A DNA stretch of 64,000 nucleotides, taken from Robertkochia solimangrovi. Lineage in GTDB: Bacteria > Bacteroidota > Bacteroidia > Flavobacteriales > Flavobacteriaceae. Within the stretch, counting starts at the first letter, position 1. The number at the start of each line of letters is the position of its first letter. Below the pieces are notes generated by a model. It was not told the DNA's origin, made no database searches, and saw nothing but the letters and a program-made list of their open reading frames with translations. The stretch is from NCBI RefSeq assembly GCF_007279655.1, contig NZ_QKWN01000006.1, positions 388,033 to 452,032 of the forward strand, given 5' to 3'. Below are positions 52,718 to 62,706 of this stretch, piece after piece. Both the position numbers and the translations under genes were made by a program.

Positions 52718-54880
52718 ATGAAAAACATATCCTTTAAACTGATCTTCCCCCTCCTCCTAATATCAGTGATTTCCTCATGTAGCAAGGATGAAAAAGAGAT
52801 ACCAGACACCACTCCTCCGGAAGTGAGTTTAACCTTTATGAACATACCCGAAACCGCCGCTGGAGAAACACCTGTTGTATCTACAAAGATCGACATCGAA
52901 ATAAATGCCGACGATGCCAAAGGCATAAAATTAATAGAGGTCTTTTTGAACGATGTAAAAATGGCAGAAGATGACACCCCGCCATTTAAATTCAGTATAG
53001 ACCTTTCAGAGTACGAGTCGAAAACCTCTAAAATTCAGAATAAAACGCAACAGTATTACACTTTAAAAGTTACTGCTACTGATAATTCCGGAAATAAGAA
53101 TTCCTGTGAATCGGAGATTATCATTGATAACAGTCTTCCAACCATCTCAGAATTTTCTTTGGAAGAAGGAACGATCATCAACGGAGACGAGTTTCCAATA
53201 TCATTTAAAATGGAAGACAATCAAGGTATCACGGACTATACTATATCGCTTGATGGTAATCCCGTTGAAATCACTGTTGAGGGCTCATTATACACTCTGA
53301 ATTTGAAAACCACCACAATTCAAGATGGAGAACATTCCATTTTTATAATTGCAAAGGACGCAGCAGGAAATACCGCAGAACTCCAACAAAAATTCATAGT
53401 TGACAATACAGGTCCTGAACTCGAAATCACAGGATTGACGGAGTATCAGCTCCTGGATTCTCTATTGACTTTTACTGGAAAAACTACTGATCAATATTCA
53501 GAAATTGAAAGTGTCGAACTGATCTTAAACGATACCGTTATTTTCAAACCGGAATCCTTAAATCAGTTTACCTATGAAATGGAAGCTGAGAATTACAGAA
53601 CAGGAATGCATTCATTGGAAATTAAATGTACGGATGCATTGGGCAACGCATCAGTAAACTCGTATTCCATAGATGTTAAAAGAGTACTTTTCAAGCTGAA
53701 AGTTACTCCGGATTATTTTAGCAATAACAGAACAGATGCTTTGTTATTTGCTTCCAGAATGGATGGATCTCTTATCTCAGAAATGTGGTTCAATAATGGT
53801 GATGACATTACTTTGCATGCCCCGGGTGAATTCGATTCTGAGGAAGAATACATGATCACCTTCTTTGTGAAAAATCCGAATAGTGGTTTTTCGATCGCAG
53901 ACAATTATACTCTTTATGGGATCACGCGAAAAGAAAAACGGCATACTGTATTCAAAAAAAGATCCCCCATGTACCCTCAGCTTAAAAAAAACTACGAATT
54001 GACAGGATTTGGAGTCAATGAAACATTCAGAAGTGGGGCGCTCGACCACAACGGTATCATGTCCGATGGTCAATTCCTTCTAAGCACCTATAAACAAACA
54101 GAGGTTGCGGAATCCGACTTTGCTTTTTTAATTCTCAATCCCTACGGCGAATATTATTATTCAAAATTGAAAAAGCCATTAGATCCCTCCAAAACCTCAA
54201 TAGACCGATCAGAATTCAGTAATGAAAATGTAGATTATGCACCCGTTTCGATGCCAGGGATAAATGAAAGCCTAAGCGCTAGAATGTATGGATTTACCAA
54301 TGAGACTGCATATCTGTACAATCAGTATCATCTATTATATCACAACAGTATCACTATGGGACAACTTCCCTATGTAAATGATTTTTTCAAATATCGAACA
54401 GAAATCTATCTTAGTGAATATAAATATGAACATCAAGGGCTCCCGCATGAAACCTATACATTACCCGATTGGTCATTAGAATACAATATAAATGGCAAAA
54501 ACATCCAGTTAACTATTACCGGTCAGGAACACGAGATAGGAAAGGTGATTATTTCAGAATACCTCACGGAAGTTTCACAACGTTATGATTGGAAAATCGT
54601 TTTTAACAGTCAGACCAAATCCAATATTGTATTACCTGAACTTCCCGAAAGCCTTAAGGAATTTGAATTCTATTCGTTCTTTGAGAATAACACATTAAAT
54701 ATCTTTCAAGCTGAAATTACCGATTTTTCAGACCTAAACGGGTTTGCAGATTATCTTGATAAAATATTCACAGCTGGAGCCGAGAATCATCATTTGATTT
54801 CTGATGAAGTTAAAACACTTTATCAGGTAAATTCAGGTAAAAATGCAGGCAGATATATTGGCGAAGGTTTCCCTTTCTAG
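52718..54880 (+). CDS. Ig-like-repeat lipoprotein with a novel C-terminal domain (tandem paralog 2)
   Basis: 720 residues, same layout as its neighbour: signal ending VISSC, KDEKEIPDTTPPEVSL, three Ig-like repeats (IEINADDAKGIKLIEVFLND, EDNQGITDYTISLDGNPVEI, DQYSEIESVELILND), then LFKLKVTPDY and TLHAPGEFDSEEEYM. The C-termini align (TGQEHEIGKVII against TGTGHQIGRASI, then LPELPESL against LPEMPQEF). Divergence is large, so the duplication is old or fast-evolving. It ends at a strong terminator. Function unknown. Confidence 0.85.
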   Translation: MKNISFKLIFPLLLISVISSCSKDEKEIPDTTPPEVSLTFMNIPETAAGETPVVSTKIDIEINADDAKGIKLIEVFLNDVKMAEDDTPPFKFSIDLSEYESKTSKIQNKTQQYYTLKVTATDNSGNKNSCESEIIIDNSLPTISEFSLEEGTIINGDEFPISFKMEDNQGITDYTISLDGNPVEITVEGSLYTLNLKTTTIQDGEHSIFIIAKDAAGNTAELQQKFIVDNTGPELEITGLTEYQLLDSLLTFTGKTTDQYSEIESVELILNDTVIFKPESLNQFTYEMEAENYRTGMHSLEIKCTDALGNASVNSYSIDVKRVLFKLKVTPDYFSNNRTDALLFASRMDGSLISEMWFNNGDDITLHAPGEFDSEEEYMITFFVKNPNSGFSIADNYTLYGITRKEKRHTVFKKRSPMYPQLKKNYELTGFGVNETFRSGALDHNGIMSDGQFLLSTYKQTEVAESDFAFLILNPYGEYYYSKLKKPLDPSKTSIDRSEFSNENVDYAPVSMPGINESLSARMYGFTNETAYLYNQYHLLYHNSITMGQLPYVNDFFKYRTEIYLSEYKYEHQGLPHETYTLPDWSLEYNINGKNIQLTITGQEHEIGKVIISEYLTEVSQRYDWKIVFNSQTKSNIVLPELPESLKEFEFYSFFENNTLNIFQAEITDFSDLNGFADYLDKIFTAGAENHHLISDEVKTLYQVNSGKNAGRYIGEGFPF

Positions 54881-54920
54881 ATTTATTTATATCACCTAAA
54901 ATTAACCTTCCTCTATAAAT

Positions 54921-54954
54921 AAAAAAGTTTCCTCAGTACTGAGGAAACTTTTTT
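54921..54954. terminator. Bidirectional terminator, perfect 34-bp palindrome
   Basis: Perfect palindrome centred on AGTACT, with core GTTTCCTCAG / CTGAGGAAAC, an A6 run on the left and a T6 run on the right. It serves the lipoprotein gene (+) and the acyl-CoA ligase operon (-). Confidence 0.92.
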
Positions 54955-54981
54955 ATTACAAATCCACTAAACAATATCAAA

Positions 54982-56481
54982 TCAATTTAGATTTTCAATT
55001 ACTTTTTCAAGATAACTTTTCAACTTCTTACGATCGAGTTTCCCCGTATCAGATCGAGGAATTTCAGGCAAATACACCAAATGTTTAGGTATCTTGAACT
55101 TTGCGAGTTTCTCCATACAGAATTCTTTGACCGTATCTATTGTCAGGCTTGAAACACCGGTATAAAAAGCAACTCCTACTTCACCCCAACGCTCGTCTGG
55201 CATACCCATAACGACCACTTCTTCGATCTCCGAAATCTCAGATATTACTTTTTCTACCTGTACCGGATAGACATTTTCTCCTCCGCTAATAAACATATTC
55301 TTTTTACGATCAACGATAAAAATGAATCCTTCCTGGTCCATTAATGCAACATCACCTGTGCGAATCCAGTTTCCCTGTAAACAATTAGCGGTCTCTTCCG
55401 GCTTATTCCAATAACCCGGCATAACCATAGGTCCTTGTATCCAGAGTTCTCCGGGAATATCCGGCGGACATTCATCACCATGATCATCGGTAATTCTGAT
55501 GGATACATAGAAATTAGGCTTGCCGATAGATCCTCTTTTGGTTTCTGCAAAATTCTGATGTAAAGAGGTCAGATTCGGTCCGGCTTCAGTAAGACCGTAG
55601 CCCTGACGAACCGGAATGCCTTTCTCATGAAATATCCGGATAAGATCTAATGGCATAGCTTCTCCGCCCACGATCATATACTTCAGTGAACTTAAATCCG
55701 AAGCACTAAATGAAGGCAGATCCACCAGCATTCTGACCATGGTCGGCACCGCCATAAAAAGATCCAGTCGCTCCTCCTCTATACAACTTAATATTGCTAC
55801 AGCATCGAACTTTCTAAAAAGAATAATAGTACCTCCATGATGCAAGACTGGCGTCAGTAGTACATTCCATCCCCCTGTATGAAACAGGGGCATCGCATTT
55901 AGCGTACGTGTGTTACCGGTAATATTTAAACTTATCTCTGTATTGATACTATTCCAGAACATCATCTTATGGGTATACAACACCCCTTTTGGAAAACCTG
56001 TTGTTCCACTGGTATATAAAAGCAATACCGGATCATCTTCATGCAATGCCTCATATACAACCGAACAAGCATCCTGAGTCAGATAATTATAGATAGACTC
56101 GGTACTCATTTTAATCAGGGTACATTCCATTGCACAATTCTGTAATTTATCCTGATCAGCGATGAGCATTTTACATTCAGAATCCGTGATCATATAATTC
56201 AACTCAGCTCTCGAGAGTCTAAAATTCAAGGGAACCAGCACTACACCTGTCTTTTGCGCCAATGCCAGAAGCACTACCTGAATCACACTATTTTCAGCAA
56301 GAATTCCGATTCGGTCACCTTTGGTGAGATTAAATTCTACGGTCCATTGTGCCGCGAGTAGAACCGCTGCTGCATTTATCTGACTATAGGAATACTCAGA
56401 GCCGTTCCTCTGCTCCTGGATCGCCACCTTTTCCGGTGTTCTTTCTGCCCACTGAGCAAACCAATCAATCGTATTAATCAT
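54982..56481 (-). CDS. Acyl-CoA ligase (AMP-binding family)
   Basis: 499 residues. The AMP-forming signature LLYTSGTTGFPKGVLYTH, GYGLTEAGPN, the WIRTGDVALMDQEGF hinge region and the final catalytic-lysine motif RSDTGKLDRKKL are complete. It activates a fatty or other carboxylic acid to its CoA (or AMP) form. Last gene of the leftward operon, 14 nt after the KAS III-like gene. The substrate cannot be read; the context suggests an acid taken up or released by the neighbouring hydrolase. Confidence 0.9.
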   Translation of the reverse strand: MINTIDWFAQWAERTPEKVAIQEQRNGSEYSYSQINAAAVLLAAQWTVEFNLTKGDRIGILAENSVIQVVLLALAQKTGVVLVPLNFRLSRAELNYMITDSECKMLIADQDKLQNCAMECTLIKMSTESIYNYLTQDACSVVYEALHEDDPVLLLYTSGTTGFPKGVLYTHKMMFWNSINTEISLNITGNTRTLNAMPLFHTGGWNVLLTPVLHHGGTIILFRKFDAVAILSCIEEERLDLFMAVPTMVRMLVDLPSFSASDLSSLKYMIVGGEAMPLDLIRIFHEKGIPVRQGYGLTEAGPNLTSLHQNFAETKRGSIGKPNFYVSIRITDDHGDECPPDIPGELWIQGPMVMPGYWNKPEETANCLQGNWIRTGDVALMDQEGFIFIVDRKKNMFISGGENVYPVQVEKVISEISEIEEVVVMGMPDERWGEVGVAFYTGVSSLTIDTVKEFCMEKLAKFKIPKHLVYLPEIPRSDTGKLDRKKLKSYLEKVIENLN

Positions 56482-56495
56482 AAACGAATCTCTGT

Positions 56496-57482
56496 TTAAA
56501 GTATAAAAGCATTCGCTGCGAAGGAAAGTCCCCCACCGGAACCGATAAAGAACAAGGTATCATTCTCCCGTATCCTGCCGGCAGACCATGCTTCATGAAA
56601 TGCGATCGGTATACAGGCTGAACCGGTATAACCGTATTCATGCATAACAGTATGCGCCTTATCATTGTTTACTCCTAATATACGCATGGTTTCCCAAATC
56701 GCATTGATATTGATCTGCGTGATCAGAAACTGGTCTACTTCGTGGATAGAAATCCCCATATTTTCGGCAAGGCGTTCAGCCAGCGAACTCCACATATGCG
56801 GGTTCAGTTCAGGCGGAAATTTCTTGACGAATTTCAATTGCTGATCGTGATTGATCAGTACATCTTCATCAACCGGCATATGCGTACCTCCGGCATAGAT
56901 ACCCATCCAGGTAGCATACTCACCTCTGGTTATCAGCGTTCCGGTTTGATAACCCTTTTTTGGCTCTTCCGTTTCGGTTAATATCACTGCTCCGGCACCA
57001 TCGGCGAATAAGGTCACTGTTTTTTTATCATGTTTATTCAAATGTTTACTCATCGCATACGCTCCTATGACCAGTACATTTTTGGCTGCGCCTCCCCTGA
57101 TATAATGTGAGGCTGTCTCTACTGCTGTCACAAAACCAGCGCAAGCAGAATTCAGATCAAAAGTTCCGGCATTTACTGCCTCGAGGCGATGTTGCAGGAC
57201 CGAAGATGTGGAGGGAGACACGAATTCCGGAGTGTCGGTTGCCACTATAATCAGATCGATATCAGAGGCTCGCATCCCGGCATTGTCCAAAGCCTGTAAT
57301 GCTGCTTCATAACAGAGATCAACCGTTGACTCTGAGGTAGCACACCAACGTCGATTGTAAATATGTACATTTTCTCTTAACCAACTATCAACATCCTCTC
57401 CAAGAAGTTCATTAAAATATGAATTTGGGATAATATTTTCAGGCACATACATGCCTGAGGCTACTATTTTTGCATTCTTCAT
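56496..57482 (-). CDS. KAS III (FabH)-like protein lacking the His and Asn of the catalytic triad
   Basis: 328 residues of the thiolase fold. Cys114 in NSACAGF is kept, as are LFADGAGAVIL and the C-terminal GSGGGLSFAANAF loop. Aligned to E. coli FabH, PHQAN (catalytic His) becomes ITQIN (Thr255), and HGNTS (catalytic Asn) becomes YGYTG (Tyr285). Standard decarboxylative condensation needs both, so it may act as an acyltransferase or perform another condensation, or be inactive. It follows the TonB receptor after 90 nt containing a strong hairpin. Confidence 0.85.
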   Translation of the reverse strand: MKNAKIVASGMYVPENIIPNSYFNELLGEDVDSWLRENVHIYNRRWCATSESTVDLCYEAALQALDNAGMRASDIDLIIVATDTPEFVSPSTSSVLQHRLEAVNAGTFDLNSACAGFVTAVETASHYIRGGAAKNVLVIGAYAMSKHLNKHDKKTVTLFADGAGAVILTETEEPKKGYQTGTLITRGEYATWMGIYAGGTHMPVDEDVLINHDQQLKFVKKFPPELNPHMWSSLAERLAENMGISIHEVDQFLITQININAIWETMRILGVNNDKAHTVMHEYGYTGSACIPIAFHEAWSAGRIRENDTLFFIGSGGGLSFAANAFIL

Positions 57483-57498
57483 TCATTATATTTTTAAA

Positions 57499-57529
57499 AG
57501 TCTGATCCTGATCTTTTCAGGATCAGACT
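57499..57529 (-). terminator. Intercistronic hairpin between receptor and KAS III-like gene
   Basis: Perfect 12-bp stem AGTCTGATCCTG / CAGGATCAGACT with a 7-nt loop. On the minus strand it is followed by U4 and an A run, 17 nt before the next ATG. It may partly terminate transcription or protect the 3' end of the receptor mRNA, lowering expression of the two downstream enzymes. Confidence 0.65.
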
Positions 57530-57572
57530 GAAATATGTTTCATTAATCAATCCTATTAACTTTTGCAGGAGC

Positions 57573-60038
57573 TTAGAAATTGAATTTAGTCTCCAGTAAG
57601 TAAAGTCCACGTGTTGGCGGAGAAGCTGTAAATTCACGAAGATCCTGATTGAACAGGTTGGTGATCGCCACTCCGAGACTAAACGTCTTACTGAATCTAT
57701 ACCCTGCATTCAGATCAACTGTTGCAAATCCACCAAGAGGTCCATAGTTAAAGGAATCTCCACTTGGTGCATTTTCCACGATCGGCACGCCACGGTATGT
57801 ATATCCCGGAAGTGTTTCCGACGCGATCTGAAAGCTTGAGAAGTAATTGTACTCCTGAACCCATCGGGTAAAAAAGGTACCATAAAAAGAATTTCCGGAA
57901 TAATTGATTCCAAGACTCCCTTTATTCTTTGGAGCATTAACCAACACATCAAGGAAATTTACTTCACCATCTTTATTAAAATCATTTTCAGGATTGTTCT
58001 TGTCATAAGAATAATCGAAATACGAGTAATTGGCTGTCACACTCAATTTCGGATTGATCGAATAGGTAAGACTCAAATCTGTACCATACGTATTTACCTC
58101 TCCGAAATTGATATAAGTAGCAACCAATCCATTATAAATGGCATATCCTGACTGTACTTCTTCAATTGGCGTATCTCCTCTGTGGGAAGCTACACCGATC
58201 ACGGTTACCGGACTCAGGAAATTCTTGTTGTTATTATAATAGGCATTCGCATCGATATAGAAGTTCTTACCAATCGTACCGCGATACCCTGCTTCATAGG
58301 TATTCAGTTTCTCAACATCCTGAGGATCGATCACCGTACCATCGATCAGGGTAAATCCTTCTGCATTACCCAATATCAGCCCTGAAAACAGATCTCCATA
58401 CATATTCAGAATGGTCGGCGCAGCAATACCCTGTCCGTACGTGATACGGAAAGACCCCTTATTGAATTCCTTGATCAAACCGAGTTTAGGGATAAAATTG
58501 GTACCATAAATCTCATGATTATCAACTCTGGCAGCTCCAAGAAACTTAAATCCACCATTCAGATCGTACAATCCATGCACATACCCTCCAAGCTGACCAA
58601 CTTCAATGAAATCGTTCTCATCCTTATCCAGCAGGTAAGTACCCAGACTGTTCGCACGATCCAGTTGCCACTGGATTCCGGTGACTAATTCCAGTTTATC
58701 ATTGAAGAAATCGTTACTGTATTGAACTTCCGCGTTCCATCGGTTAGAATCATCCTTAAAAAGTGCACCTGTACTATATGAAAAATCGCCGCCTGCCTCT
58801 TCCGGAGTCATACCGGCATCGATTCCGGCATAATATGCTTTGGTTCTATCATCGATTGAATAAGTGTCATCCGTCTTTGAGGTTGTGTGATAAACCTGCG
58901 CAAAGAAGTTCCTGGTTTTGAATCGCAGTTGGAAAATATTAATACGCCAATCTACGATCTGATTTCGGCCAACATTCGTTGCTGATAAATAAGTACTGTT
59001 GCTATGTCCGTAAGTTGCGATCAGGTCGGTTCCCTGTGAAGGTGAATAGATCGCTGTTGCCTCAGCTTTTAAGAAGCGTACATCAGGATCCAGTTGGAAT
59101 TCTTCATACCCTTCTTTGATTCCGTCTCTTCCGGGATTTCCATCGGCATCCTTTCTGTCGATATATACAGAATCTGCATACTTAAATTCCTCTGCTCTGG
59201 TGTATTCTCCCGTAACTTTAACCGCCCAATGATCATTGAATTTCTTTGCAAATCGTGCTCTTTGTGAATAAAATGCATTTCCATCTCCGTTCACCCCTAC
59301 ATTTGCGACCAGGGTAGTCCCTTCATATTTTCTTGGATCTTTCGTGGTTATATTCAGCAATCCATTATGAGCATTCGGGCCATACAAGGTAGCATTCGGG
59401 CCGAGTATTACTTCTGCTTGTTCAGTATCCTCCTTGATCACAGTTGAAAGCGGACCCAAGGGTAAACCGGTGGCAACCAGTGAAGAAAAACGGTTATCAA
59501 CCACCATGAGGTTCTTGGAATTAAAATTGGAATTAAATCCACGAATATTGAATGCCGGGGTTGCTATACCGGCTCTGAAGTAATCCACCCCCTTCTTCCG
59601 GGCCAATAATTCTGCAGGATTTCCGGGAAACTCCTCGATCTCACGCGGACTAATAGAAACTATCGTTGAAGGTGAATTGGTTAGTTTCTCAGGTTTTCTG
59701 GAACCTGAATAGATCACTACTTCTTCCAATGACATTCCGGAAGTAAGTTCAAAATTAACATCTTCCATATCACCCGTAACATTCAATGATTTTGTGGATT
59801 GAGAAAATCCGACATAGGTTGCTTCCAGAATTAGTTTACCACCGGAAAGTGTCAGCGTATAATCTCCGTTCTCATCGGTGGTAGCACCGATACCGCGATC
59901 AGCAACAAAGACCGAGGCCCCTGCGAGTGGCACCCCTTCATTGTCGGTAACCTTTCCAGAGACGGTATATTGCTGAGCGAAAAGTCCTGTCATACAGAAC
60001 AAAAAGGTCAGCAAAGTGAAAATACTTTTGGTTCTCAT
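57573..60038 (-). CDS. TonB-dependent receptor with carboxypeptidase-like N-terminal domain
   Basis: 821 residues, signal peptide ending GLFAQ. Residues ~23-110 form the carboxypeptidase-like domain (YTVSGKVTDNEGVPLAGASV). The plug has SPREIEEFPGNPAELLARKKGV and FNIRGFNSNFNSKNLMVVDN, and the barrel ends GLYLLETKFNF with the C-terminal Phe. It imports an unknown ligand. It sits in an operon with a symporter, a secreted hydrolase, a KAS III-like protein and an acyl-CoA ligase, which hints at an ester or acyl ligand. Confidence 0.92.
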   Translation of the reverse strand: MRTKSIFTLLTFLFCMTGLFAQQYTVSGKVTDNEGVPLAGASVFVADRGIGATTDENGDYTLTLSGGKLILEATYVGFSQSTKSLNVTGDMEDVNFELTSGMSLEEVVIYSGSRKPEKLTNSPSTIVSISPREIEEFPGNPAELLARKKGVDYFRAGIATPAFNIRGFNSNFNSKNLMVVDNRFSSLVATGLPLGPLSTVIKEDTEQAEVILGPNATLYGPNAHNGLLNITTKDPRKYEGTTLVANVGVNGDGNAFYSQRARFAKKFNDHWAVKVTGEYTRAEEFKYADSVYIDRKDADGNPGRDGIKEGYEEFQLDPDVRFLKAEATAIYSPSQGTDLIATYGHSNSTYLSATNVGRNQIVDWRINIFQLRFKTRNFFAQVYHTTSKTDDTYSIDDRTKAYYAGIDAGMTPEEAGGDFSYSTGALFKDDSNRWNAEVQYSNDFFNDKLELVTGIQWQLDRANSLGTYLLDKDENDFIEVGQLGGYVHGLYDLNGGFKFLGAARVDNHEIYGTNFIPKLGLIKEFNKGSFRITYGQGIAAPTILNMYGDLFSGLILGNAEGFTLIDGTVIDPQDVEKLNTYEAGYRGTIGKNFYIDANAYYNNNKNFLSPVTVIGVASHRGDTPIEEVQSGYAIYNGLVATYINFGEVNTYGTDLSLTYSINPKLSVTANYSYFDYSYDKNNPENDFNKDGEVNFLDVLVNAPKNKGSLGINYSGNSFYGTFFTRWVQEYNYFSSFQIASETLPGYTYRGVPIVENAPSGDSFNYGPLGGFATVDLNAGYRFSKTFSLGVAITNLFNQDLREFTASPPTRGLYLLETKFNF

Positions 60039-60087
60039 AATTTTAAATTGTTTTAGTTAATTGTATCTATTTAAGGTGTATTAGTTT

Positions 60088-61017
60088 TCATTTTTGGAGT
60101 GATTCACAAAAGGTCTGTAATCTTGAAACCACTTTCACAGGTTGGTCCCATATAAGAAAATGCCCGCCGGAATCTATGGTTTCAAATCCGATATTTTCAT
60201 TCGCACCTTTCAAAGCTACCTTAAGGTCATCGAGGGAAGCATCTGGGTGAAGCAGTTGATTCGGTATCAGATAATCCTGCTCGCCAAAAACGATTAATGC
60301 AGGCACATGAAGAGAACTGATCTCATTCATAACAGGCTCATCGAGCATACTCTGGATATTACTGCTAACCGTTTGAAGATACCTGTGATACCTCACAGAA
60401 TCCTTCTTGATCGCAATGCGATCCTCATACATAAATACAGCATCTTCCGGCAATTTTCCAGAAGCAAAATTGATATCGAAATTCTTTTTGATCTGTTCAT
60501 CACCTACCCTAGACATCATCTCTGGGGTGGTATACGTGGCAAACCATTCTTTTTCCTTATCATTAAAGATTTCTATACCAGCAGGGGCTATCAGAAACAA
60601 ACCTTTTAACCAGGATTCTTCGGGATTATCGACCGCTAATTTCATTGCGATCTGCCCTCCCATGGAATGCCCGAAAAGCACGACATTACTTTTACCGGTT
60701 TCCCGCATCATATCTCTGATCAATGTTGCATAGGCTGACATTCCAGGAGTAAAATTCACCTGTTCATTTTTACCATAACCCGGCAGATCAAGTGTGATAA
60801 CATTATAATTTGCTGGTAACCCATCGATAATCTTTCGGAAGGCTTCAGAAGAACTTCCCAATCCATGAAGAAGCACAAGGGTAAGATCGCCTTTCCCGAT
60901 CTCTGAGTATCTGACAGGCACTTCAGAACCTTTTAAAGGAAAGGTCTTTTCCGTATCATATTGTGCAAACATTGTACTACTCATAAGGATCATCAGCATT
61001 GAGACGAGACTTTTCAT
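60088..61017 (-). CDS. Secreted alpha/beta hydrolase
   Basis: 309 residues from the ATG at 61017, which opens a signal peptide ending TMFAQ; the extension to 61101 overlaps the symporter gene and is rejected. LVLLHGLGSSSEAF gives the oxyanion region, GHSMGGQ the nucleophile Ser, and the DSGGHFL block the catalytic His; an Asp in FGEQDYL completes the triad. It likely hydrolyses an ester in the periplasm. Four bases separate it from the symporter gene. Confidence 0.9.
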   Translation of the reverse strand: MKSLVSMLMILMSSTMFAQYDTEKTFPLKGSEVPVRYSEIGKGDLTLVLLHGLGSSSEAFRKIIDGLPANYNVITLDLPGYGKNEQVNFTPGMSAYATLIRDMMRETGKSNVVLFGHSMGGQIAMKLAVDNPEESWLKGLFLIAPAGIEIFNDKEKEWFATYTTPEMMSRVGDEQIKKNFDINFASGKLPEDAVFMYEDRIAIKKDSVRYHRYLQTVSSNIQSMLDEPVMNEISSLHVPALIVFGEQDYLIPNQLLHPDASLDDLKVALKGANENIGFETIDSGGHFLIWDQPVKVVSRLQTFCESLQK

Positions 61018-61021
61018 ATAA

Positions 61022-62584
61022 TTATTTAAAACTTTGAGATTGTAACTGACTATAACTACCGTCTGCTTCCTGAACAAACTGCTGAGGCTCGGTATTTCCA
61101 TGCTTTATTCGCAAAACCAGGAAAATCACTCCAGAAACCATCACGGAAACCATCAGAGCAATAGCGCAGGCTATTGCCGGATTTTTAGGACTTACATCCT
61201 TCATATACCAGGTTATTTCCAGGTAATAGACGGAAAAATGAACAATAAGTGCAGTCAAAGCACCGGTTACTGGTATGAGTTTATTTTTACTACGTGTAAA
61301 TATCCCAAAGAGTACCGGAACGAAAGCTGCACTAAAAAAGGCATACACTCCGTTTTGAGCAAATATTGCAACACTCAAATCAGGTGACCTCATTTGTCTT
61401 ACAGATAATACAATGGTTAGCAGTGCTACGATCATGGTCACCCATCGATTGATTTTAATCGCCTTAGGATCTGATGCATTCTTCTTCATCAATGGTAGTA
61501 TCAGATCATTGGTCAAGGTAGTTGGAACACTTTGAATTAAGCCTTCCAGTGTTGACAATCCTGCAGCGATCAACCCGATGATCAATAAAATAGTCACGTA
61601 GACCGGAAAGCGAGAAACCACATAGGCAGGAATAATACCATCCATCTGTAGTGCACTGCCACCCTGAATCAGATCTGGAAAAAACGCTCTTGCATAGAAC
61701 CCGGTGAAAACCACCGAAAAGAAAAGAATGAGGATCAGAATTGTATATAAAAGAAAGGTATTGACCTTTTTATCATCTTTGATCATCAGGGATTTTGTCA
61801 GAATATGGGGTTGACAAACGATTGCGATTCCCACGATTGCATTACAAATGAAAACCTCAAAAAAATCTCTGAATAACGGGCTCTCCGGATTGAAAGTTTG
61901 TACCAGCATTGGATCTATTACCGCCAGTTTACCAAAAAGCCCATCTTCCCCGGATTCAAAAATCGATTGAAAATCGGAACCCAGCAGAATTACCGCCACC
62001 ACGATCATAATGACAGCCTGAATGGTATTGGTACGTATCATAGCATTAGCACCACCCAGCATCATATACCCGAAAACTATAATTACGAGTCCGATCATCA
62101 CATAGATCTCATCAAAATGTAAGGCTTTGCTAAGAACTTTTGAAATCCCAACACAAATCAAGACGATGAAAGTGATCAGCAAAAGAGAAATAAACCCAAA
62201 CATAAGTTTCAAAAAACGGGAATCAAATCGCTTCCCTAACCAATCAGCTATTGACAAGGACTTTACCGTAACACCATATTTGCGAAAGCGCTTCATCAGA
62301 AAGACCAAAGCGATAAAAATTGCTATCGGCATCACAACTCCGAAAGCAAGGTAACCCGATACACCATATAAGGCAATAAAGCCGGGATTTATAATAAAGG
62401 TTGCAGCACTGGTCAGCGAAGCGGCTAAAGCAAGAGCCACCGACAGAGGGGCAAATTCCTTATTTCCAACTGCATAGGAATCAAGATTGTCCGCTTCCTC
62501 CCTTGACTTTACCACTAAATAACCGATTACGATCAGAAAGACCAATAAAGCAGCTCCAATAATGTATGATGAATTCTCAGTCAT
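61022..62584 (-). CDS. Sodium:solute symporter (SSS family)
   Basis: 520 residues with about 13 membrane segments. NPGFIALYGVSGYLAFG, GLIAAGLSTLEGLIQSVPTT and SAAFVPVLFGIFTR are the SSS (PutP/PanF-like) landmarks. It couples Na+ entry to uptake of a small solute, such as a carboxylate, across the inner membrane. First gene of the leftward operon, so the transport step is encoded first. Divergent from the SDR gene across a 426-nt regulatory region. Confidence 0.9.
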   Translation of the reverse strand: MTENSSYIIGAALLVFLIVIGYLVVKSREEADNLDSYAVGNKEFAPLSVALALAASLTSAATFIINPGFIALYGVSGYLAFGVVMPIAIFIALVFLMKRFRKYGVTVKSLSIADWLGKRFDSRFLKLMFGFISLLLITFIVLICVGISKVLSKALHFDEIYVMIGLVIIVFGYMMLGGANAMIRTNTIQAVIMIVVAVILLGSDFQSIFESGEDGLFGKLAVIDPMLVQTFNPESPLFRDFFEVFICNAIVGIAIVCQPHILTKSLMIKDDKKVNTFLLYTILILILFFSVVFTGFYARAFFPDLIQGGSALQMDGIIPAYVVSRFPVYVTILLIIGLIAAGLSTLEGLIQSVPTTLTNDLILPLMKKNASDPKAIKINRWVTMIVALLTIVLSVRQMRSPDLSVAIFAQNGVYAFFSAAFVPVLFGIFTRSKNKLIPVTGALTALIVHFSVYYLEITWYMKDVSPKNPAIACAIALMVSVMVSGVIFLVLRIKHGNTEPQQFVQEADGSYSQLQSQSFK

Positions 62585-62706
62585 GTATTAAATGTTCAAT
62601 TAACAAAGGCTTAAAATACATTATTATCATTTTTGATATTATTTTTTTGCCTATTTATTCGATAATATTAAAAAGTTTGATTTGCTAAATAAGAATGAAA
62701 TCGTAA

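Noticed and set aside
53777-54073. 98-residue minus-strand frame inside the second Ig-like lipoprotein gene
   Set aside because: No promoter, no family, fully inside a coding gene of the opposite strand.
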